DNA from: Chloroflexota bacterium
GTDB taxonomy: Bacteria > Chloroflexota > Anaerolineae > Anaerolineales > DRMV01
Length of the DNA: 10,108 nucleotides
Direction: 5' to 3'
Assembly (NCBI GenBank): GCA_013153135.1
Contig: JAADFA010000038.1
Location: 1-10,108, forward strand
The notes beneath the pieces were generated by a model. It ran no database searches. It was given only the letters and a program-made list of their open reading frames with translations, and had not been told where the DNA came from. The position numbers and the translations under genes are program-made. Position 1 is the first letter of the stretch; each line of letters starts with the position of its first letter. This document shows, in pieces, positions 6,863 to 10,108 of this stretch.

Positions 6863-7468
6863 TCAGTGGCTACGCTCCCAGCGCCGCACAGCTTCGCGGA
6901 TGAGCGCTCGGATGCGCTCATCTGGGATGTCGTCTAAGGATGTATACGACTGGGTATCGACGTAAACCACCACTTGCATGTGCTGGGGCAAGAAGCGCAC
7001 ATGCACTCGACGTTGAATCTGGGCGCGTTGGAGCAGCTCTTGGAGGATGTCATCGATCTCCGCGTACATGCGTACCGCGGTCGCAGCTTCATCCAAACGA
7101 GGCCGCGCAGAGGGGGCGCCACGCGATGCGGCACGTGCGCGTGGCTTGCTTTGGCGCGATTCAGGTTGATCAAACCATTGGATAAGACGGTGCAGCAGGC
7201 GCTGAAAGTCTGCCCGGCTTTCATCGGGCAAATCCCACGAGCGGGCATAAGGTTTGCCTTGCCAGTGCACCCGGATGCCGTGGTTCGCGTCGCGATCCCA
7301 GTGCACAAAGAGGCCGCGTTTAGGTGGTCTCGACGCGCGCGTTTTCGCTTCGTCTTTTGTTGCAGGCGAGCCTGTTCCCCATGTGAACCAGCCCGCGAGT
7401 ACGCCGAGGGCTATTCCCCCAACAAAGGCGCCAAACAATACCATCAATACCATGGGCGAGATGTTCAT
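6863..7468 (-). CDS. Membrane-anchored protein of unknown function
   Basis: I do not recognise a named family in this 201-residue protein. A single hydrophobic helix with many glycines (about 6-30) anchors the N-terminus. A small region at 48-102 contains RGLFVHWDRD and GKPYARSWDLPD, looking like a compact beta-rich unit followed by a helix. A basic, alanine-rich linker (103-126) leads to a second unit (127-201) with EIDDILQELL (137-146), a beta pair QVVVYVDTQSYTSLDDIPDE (165-184) and a final helix. The helix-then-IDDILQ and DDIPD-helix pattern recalls uncharacterised Chloroflexota proteins; this is recollection, not a search result. AGGAG lies seven bases before the ATG. It stands 48 bases after mutM and nine before the permease gene, in the same direction. 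Confidence 0.75.
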   Translation of the reverse strand: MNISPMVLMVLFGAFVGGIALGVLAGWFTWGTGSPATKDEAKTRASRPPKRGLFVHWDRDANHGIRVHWQGKPYARSWDLPDESRADFQRLLHRLIQWFDQPESRQSKPRARAASRGAPSARPRLDEAATAVRMYAEIDDILQELLQRAQIQRRVHVRFLPQHMQVVVYVDTQSYTSLDDIPDERIRALIREAVRRWERSH

Positions 7469-7516
7469 CGCTCCGCTCCTGGGGTCATGTCCCTGCCCGT
7501 GAGGGCTCGTTTGCGG

Positions 7517-8344
7517 TTACGCGTTCGAGACCCTCGGTTGACACTGGGGACAGTAATGTGCACTCCGGCCAGCCAAGCGAAGGCGACGGATGCGGGCGCC
7601 ACAAGTATAACAAACCTGTCCTTCCCGGCTATATACTCGCAGGTATTGTTGATAGGTACCCCAAGGGTAGGCCGCGTCAAACCGGGTTCCTTGGGCAAGG
7701 ATGGCTTCGCGCAGCACCTCTTGTAGTGCGTACAGCAACCGTGCGGCTTCGGTCGAGGTTAGGGTATGGGCCGCTCGCGCGGGATGAATGCCCGCGCGGT
7801 GCAAGGCTTCGTCCGCGTAAATGTTGCCCACACCCGCGAGAAAACGCTGATTCAACAGCAGCGGCTTGATGCGAGCCCGCCGTGCCCGGAGCCGCGCGGC
7901 AAACGCGTCGGGGGAGATCTCCCAGGGCTCAGGGCCAAGGTGACCTAGCACCGTAGTCGGCCGCGCGGTGAGCCACCAACGTCCGAACTTGCGTGGGTCT
8001 TCGTAAAGCAACCAGCGTCCATCGTCCAGCTCGAGCGCGAGTCGCAGGTGCCGTGCGGCCTCGTTTGGGGGCGCGTCAGCCCAGCGTAACCGGCCACTCA
8101 TGCGCAGGTGGATGAGAACTGTTTCACGGTTCTCGAGATGCCAAAGGAGATATTTGCCGCGACGGGCCACGGCTTGTACGGTTCGGCCTCGAAGTCGCTG
8201 GGCGAAGAGGGTCGCGTCAGGCGTGGCCACGGCCGCAGGCCAGCGCACCCGCACCCTTCGCACCTGGCGCCCTATGAGCCCTGGCGTGCCATACGCGCCT
8301 CGTAACCAGCGCGCGTAGGTCTCGACCTCAGGCAGCTCTGGCAT
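7517..8344 (-). CDS. mutM: Formamidopyrimidine-DNA glycosylase (Fpg/MutM)
   Basis: MutM removes 8-oxoguanine and ring-opened purines from DNA and cuts the abasic site (base excision repair). The 275-residue product begins MPELPEVET, giving the N-terminal proline nucleophile and following glutamate after removal of Met. Other marks are K64 in RRGKYLLW, HLRMSG (79-84), EDPRKFGRWW (115-124), the helix-two-turn-helix segment GVGNIYADEALHRAGIHP (171-188), and the C-terminal zinc finger with C245, C248, C265 and C268 and the GRSAHYCPQCQ strand (R260). The complete catalytic and zinc sets argue for an active Fpg rather than Nei. The start has GGAGG four bases upstream. The gene follows the repeat-bearing membrane protein by 18 bases, so it is in the minus-strand operon. 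Confidence 0.96.
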   Translation of the reverse strand: MPELPEVETYARWLRGAYGTPGLIGRQVRRVRVRWPAAVATPDATLFAQRLRGRTVQAVARRGKYLLWHLENRETVLIHLRMSGRLRWADAPPNEAARHLRLALELDDGRWLLYEDPRKFGRWWLTARPTTVLGHLGPEPWEISPDAFAARLRARRARIKPLLLNQRFLAGVGNIYADEALHRAGIHPARAAHTLTSTEAARLLYALQEVLREAILAQGTRFDAAYPWGTYQQYLRVYSREGQVCYTCGARIRRLRLAGRSAHYCPQCQPRVSNA

Positions 8345-8362
8345 AACGCCTCCGAGGCTCGT

Positions 8363-9034
8363 CTACGGCGCTGGGGTCGGCGTTGGGGTTGGCGATGGGG
8401 ATTGCCATGGCCACGCGTCGGGCAGGCCTTCGAGCAGATGTTGATAGGGCTCGAGCACGCGTTGCAAGCCCACGAAGGGCTCGTGAAGTTCGGTTTCACG
8501 CAAAGGAATCGCCACAGGTACGCGCAAGGTTACGGGGATACGCGTGTCCACAGGTACCACTGTGTTTACCGGAACCACGATGCTCAGGCGGATGGGCAGT
8601 TTCGTCCCTGCGGGCAACACAATATCGGCAGGCGCATTTTGGATAATGAGGCCCCCTGTGCGCAGATCTACCCGCGCACCGCGGATGGACGTGTCTTGGG
8701 TGAGCACCACGACGGTTTCGGTTTCGACGGGAAGCTCGAACTGAACAGGGAGATCGAATTGCACAGGGATGGTGTCGTTCACCACCACCTCAGTTCGAAT
8801 GACAGCTTCATCCATCTTTCGAAAGTTTTCAACCAAGCCACCGAGGAGCTGGTCCTGCACTAACGTTTTGAGCACAAACACCTGCCGCAACAGAAGGAGG
8901 ACAGCTACGATAAGCGCGATGTTGAGGGCGAAGGAAAAGAGCGCGCCTAATGTCCAGAAGGCGGGGCCAAGGCGTCCCTGCCATAGCCATCGCGGCCACG
9001 TGTGCTCGCGCTCGGGAGATGGCGCCTGAGCCAT
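8363..9034 (-). CDS. Single-pass membrane protein with proline-valine hexapeptide repeats, function unknown
   Basis: The 223-residue product is not a recognised family. A short charged head (1-23) precedes one long membrane helix (about 26-55). The outer or soluble part has a helical stretch (56-80), then two runs of a six-residue pattern centred on Pro-Val or Pro-Ile: IPVQFD, LPVQFE, LPVETE at 89-106, and prolines at 147, 155, 161, 167 and 173 in the second run (146-178). The C-terminus ends in a low-complexity SPTPTPTPTPAP tail (212-223). The pattern suggests extended beta strands or a fibrous arrangement near the membrane. The start has GAGGAGG five bases upstream. It is the first gene of the four-gene minus-strand cluster, directly after the promoter at 9071-9076, and is followed after 18 bases by mutM. 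Confidence 0.8.
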   Translation of the reverse strand: MAQAPSPEREHTWPRWLWQGRLGPAFWTLGALFSFALNIALIVAVLLLLRQVFVLKTLVQDQLLGGLVENFRKMDEAVIRTEVVVNDTIPVQFDLPVQFELPVETETVVVLTQDTSIRGARVDLRTGGLIIQNAPADIVLPAGTKLPIRLSIVVPVNTVVPVDTRIPVTLRVPVAIPLRETELHEPFVGLQRVLEPYQHLLEGLPDAWPWQSPSPTPTPTPAP

Positions 9035-9070
9035 GGATGCCTCCTCGCGCCTCTCCCCTCCGGGGCTTCC

Positions 9071-9079
9071 ATTATAGCA
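9071..9079 (-). promoter_or_regulatory. Extended -10 promoter of the minus-strand four-gene cluster
   Basis: Read on the minus strand, TGCTATAAT is a perfect extended -10 element, with TATAAT at 9076-9071. No good -35 hexamer stands 16-18 bp upstream; that place (about 9094-9099) is covered by an inverted repeat instead. Transcription would start near 9064, giving a 30-base leader before the ATG at 9034. Confidence 0.6.
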
Positions 9080-9089
9080 GGTATGAGCG

Positions 9090-9102
9090 GAACGTAACGT
9101 TC
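9090..9102. promoter_or_regulatory. Candidate operator over the -35 region
   Basis: GAACGTAACGTTC is a perfect 6+1+6 inverted repeat placed just where the -35 contact would be for the promoter at 9071-9079. It closely resembles the palindrome at the neighbouring tetR promoter (GAACGAACGTTC at 9982-9993), differing by one inserted base. A repressor or activator site is plausible; the binding protein is inferred. Confidence 0.4.
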
Positions 9103-9328
9103 TGTTAGCCTTAAATACATCCAGCGCATCCCGGACCGAGCAAACACGGGAGCGCCGGGACTATGCGCTCGATCTTGCGCGGCGTGGCGCTATCACGGCT
9201 TTTGGCCCTTTTTCAGCATTGCGTATGCCGTTGGCCACAAGGTTGTTTGGCAAATTTTTTATGAGGAAAGGGTCATATCCTCCCTTTAAGGCCACACTCA
9301 AATTAGGCTCCCATGATAACGCACAATG
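9103..9328. other. Intergenic stretch downstream of the tetR gene
   Basis: I find no gene here. A weak inverted repeat AAAGGG (9267-9272) and CCCTTT (9282-9287) lies after the tetR stop codon, but in the direction of tetR transcription it is followed by A-rich rather than T-rich sequence, so it is not a convincing terminator. The stretch is richer in A and T than the genes around it. Confidence 0.4.
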
Positions 9329-9898
9329 CTATGAAGCATTTCCCAAAGAAACAGCTCCGTACAAGAAAAGCTGCATCAAGCGCTCTTTGGACATAGGAAT
9401 GTGTTCGCTTTGACGCGCCAGGGCATAGCCAAACGCGTAGCCGACTAAGGTACCAAAAATGGCGAGCAAGTCCGTGTCAGACAGATCGCCGAAGGTGGGT
9501 TTGAGAAGCTCGCGCCATAGGGGCAGGAAACGCTTCCATATATACGGCGCATGACGGCCTTGGAATTCGACCCATTCAATGAACATAATATGGATGAACT
9601 GAGGAGATGTTTCGAGAAAAGCCATAAGCTCCTGCCAAGCTTGGCGGAGCAAATCTTCACGGCTTTTGTACGTACGTCCGCGGAGGCGTTCTAGGAGGAG
9701 GGGAGCGGGATGGAAATGCTCGTAGACAGCCGCGAAGAGGGCTTCTTTAGAGCCAAAGTGATAGTAAATGGTGCTCAAGGCAATGTTATTACGCCGAGCA
9801 ATTTGACGCACAGGCGTACCGTGGTATCCTTGCCGCGAAAAAAGCTCGTATGCGGTATGGAGGATGGCATCTCGGCGGGACGTGGAAAGGGTGGGCAT
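9329..9898 (-). CDS. TetR/AcrR-family transcriptional regulator
   Basis: The 189-residue product has the TetR-type DNA-binding domain at its N-terminus: RRDAILHTAYELFSRQGYHG (8-27), followed by TPVRQIARRNNIALSTIYYH (28-47) and FGSKEALFAAV (48-58), the classic helix-turn-helix and helix 4. The remainder (60-189) is an all-helical ligand or dimerisation domain with no recognisable ligand. The start is the ATG at 9898, with AAGGAGG five bases upstream; the frame is open further back to 10087, but that part crosses the promoter and is not family-like. A palindrome at the predicted start of transcription suggests autoregulation. The effector and any targets outside the window are unknown. The nearest downstream genes in the same direction are the four-gene cluster from 9034. 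Confidence 0.93.
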   Translation of the reverse strand: MPTLSTSRRDAILHTAYELFSRQGYHGTPVRQIARRNNIALSTIYYHFGSKEALFAAVYEHFHPAPLLLERLRGRTYKSREDLLRQAWQELMAFLETSPQFIHIMFIEWVEFQGRHAPYIWKRFLPLWRELLKPTFGDLSDTDLLAIFGTLVGYAFGYALARQSEHIPMSKERLMQLFLYGAVSLGNAS

Positions 9899-9930
9899 CA
9901 CGTCCTCCTTGTGGGGTGTTGAAGCCTCTG

Positions 9931-9957
9931 TAACGGGTAATGGGTACCCAATAACGG
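9931..9957. repeat. Repeat structure in the tetR leader
   Basis: Two TAACGG direct repeats (9931-9936 and 9952-9957), 21 bp apart, flank a perfect 10-bp palindrome TGGGTACCCA (9941-9950). The two-turn spacing would put the repeats on one face of the helix. It lies in the leader between the tetR promoter and its ribosome binding site. A second regulator site is possible but unsupported beyond the symmetry. Confidence 0.35.
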
Positions 9958-9984
9958 TCCCCCTCAGTTTTGAGGCTAAGTGAA

Positions 9985-9994
9985 CGAACGTTCG
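9985..9994. promoter_or_regulatory. Candidate TetR operator at the tetR transcription start
   Basis: CGAACGTTCG is a perfect 10-bp palindrome, inside GAACGAACGTTCG, centred on the predicted start of transcription of the tetR gene. Palindromes of this type at the -10 to +1 region are typical of self-repressing TetR-family genes. Binding is inferred from place and symmetry. Confidence 0.55.
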
Positions 9995-9997
9995 ATT

Positions 9998-10026
9998 ATT
10001 ATACAGATTTGTAAAATCAACGTCAA
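9998..10026 (-). promoter_or_regulatory. Near-consensus promoter of the tetR gene
   Basis: On the minus strand, TTGACG (10026-10021) and TATAAT (10003-9998) are separated by exactly 17 bp, a near-perfect housekeeping sigma promoter. Transcription would start near 9991, giving a leader of about 93 bases. Its strength would make sense if the gene is held down by its own product. Confidence 0.8.
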
Positions 10027-10108
10027 GGCAAAGCGATGAGATGGGTGCACGCAAATGTTGTAGAAACGGCAAGCGCTCTGCGGCCATGGTCGCGCTCGCG
10101 TGCCGCCC
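10027..10108. other. Sequence upstream of the tetR promoter
   Basis: No gene or site is recognised in these last 82 bases. An open frame on the minus strand passes through it into tetR but lacks a ribosome binding site and family similarity. Confidence 0.4.

Noticed and set aside
6974..7726. Open frame of 250 codons on the + strand opposite the orphan protein and mutM
   Set aside because: Antisense to mutM, whose motifs are certain, and has no ribosome binding site.
8120..8128. TGTTTCACG, the left half of a parS site, inside mutM
   Set aside because: The right half is missing (GTTCTCG follows), so it is a half site by chance.
9251..9287. Terminator candidate downstream of tetR
   Set aside because: The six-base stem is weak, and in the tetR direction it is followed by A residues rather than T residues.
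9219..9413. Open frame of 64 codons on the + strand overlapping the tetR 3' end
   Set aside because: No ribosome binding site or promoter, antisense to tetR, and composition looks random.
1..10108. CRISPR arrays, tRNA or rRNA genes, insertion sequences, defence genes
   Set aside because: No regularly spaced repeats, transposase or nuclease-type genes, terminal inverted repeats or cloverleaf structures were seen on either strand.

Overview
The window reads as a stretch of ordinary bacterial chromosome, densely packed, GC-rich and without mobile elements. Gene content (a bacterial MEMO-like protein, CorC/HlyC-type CBS membrane protein, RsgA, RadA, SLC13 permease with RCK_C inserts, MutM) and two anchored orphan proteins of a style I associate with Chloroflexota (Anaerolineae-like) suggest that phylum. 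This placement is an inference from protein style only; no rRNA or phylogenetic marker was compared.

Layout, left half (+ strand): a promoter at 153-182 drives a MEMO1-family gene (216-1061). An extended -10 promoter and a strong 5' hairpin precede a CNNM/CBS/CorC membrane protein (1151-2536), which overlaps an rsgA gene starting at a TTG codon (2508-3482). A 145-bp gap then carries two perfect copies of the ParB/Spo0J centromere core GTTTCACGTGAAAC, 36 bp apart, just in front of radA (3628-5046).

Right half (- strand): radA converges on a four-gene minus-strand cluster transcribed from an extended -10 promoter near 9071: a membrane protein with proline-valine hexapeptide repeats (8363-9034), mutM (7517-8344), a membrane-anchored orphan (6863-7468) and an SLC13-type permease (5063-6853). 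Upstream of it lies a TetR-family regulator (9329-9898) with a near-consensus sigma-70-type promoter and a palindrome at its predicted transcription start. A closely similar but not identical motif sits over the -35 region of the four-gene cluster, so the regulator may control both; this is inference.

No complete new defence or metabolic system is visible. The most notable element is the parS-like pair between rsgA and radA, which would make this locus a chromosome-partitioning (ParB-loading) site and probably origin-proximal. MutM and RadA are both DNA repair functions, but they lie in convergent units and need not be co-regulated.
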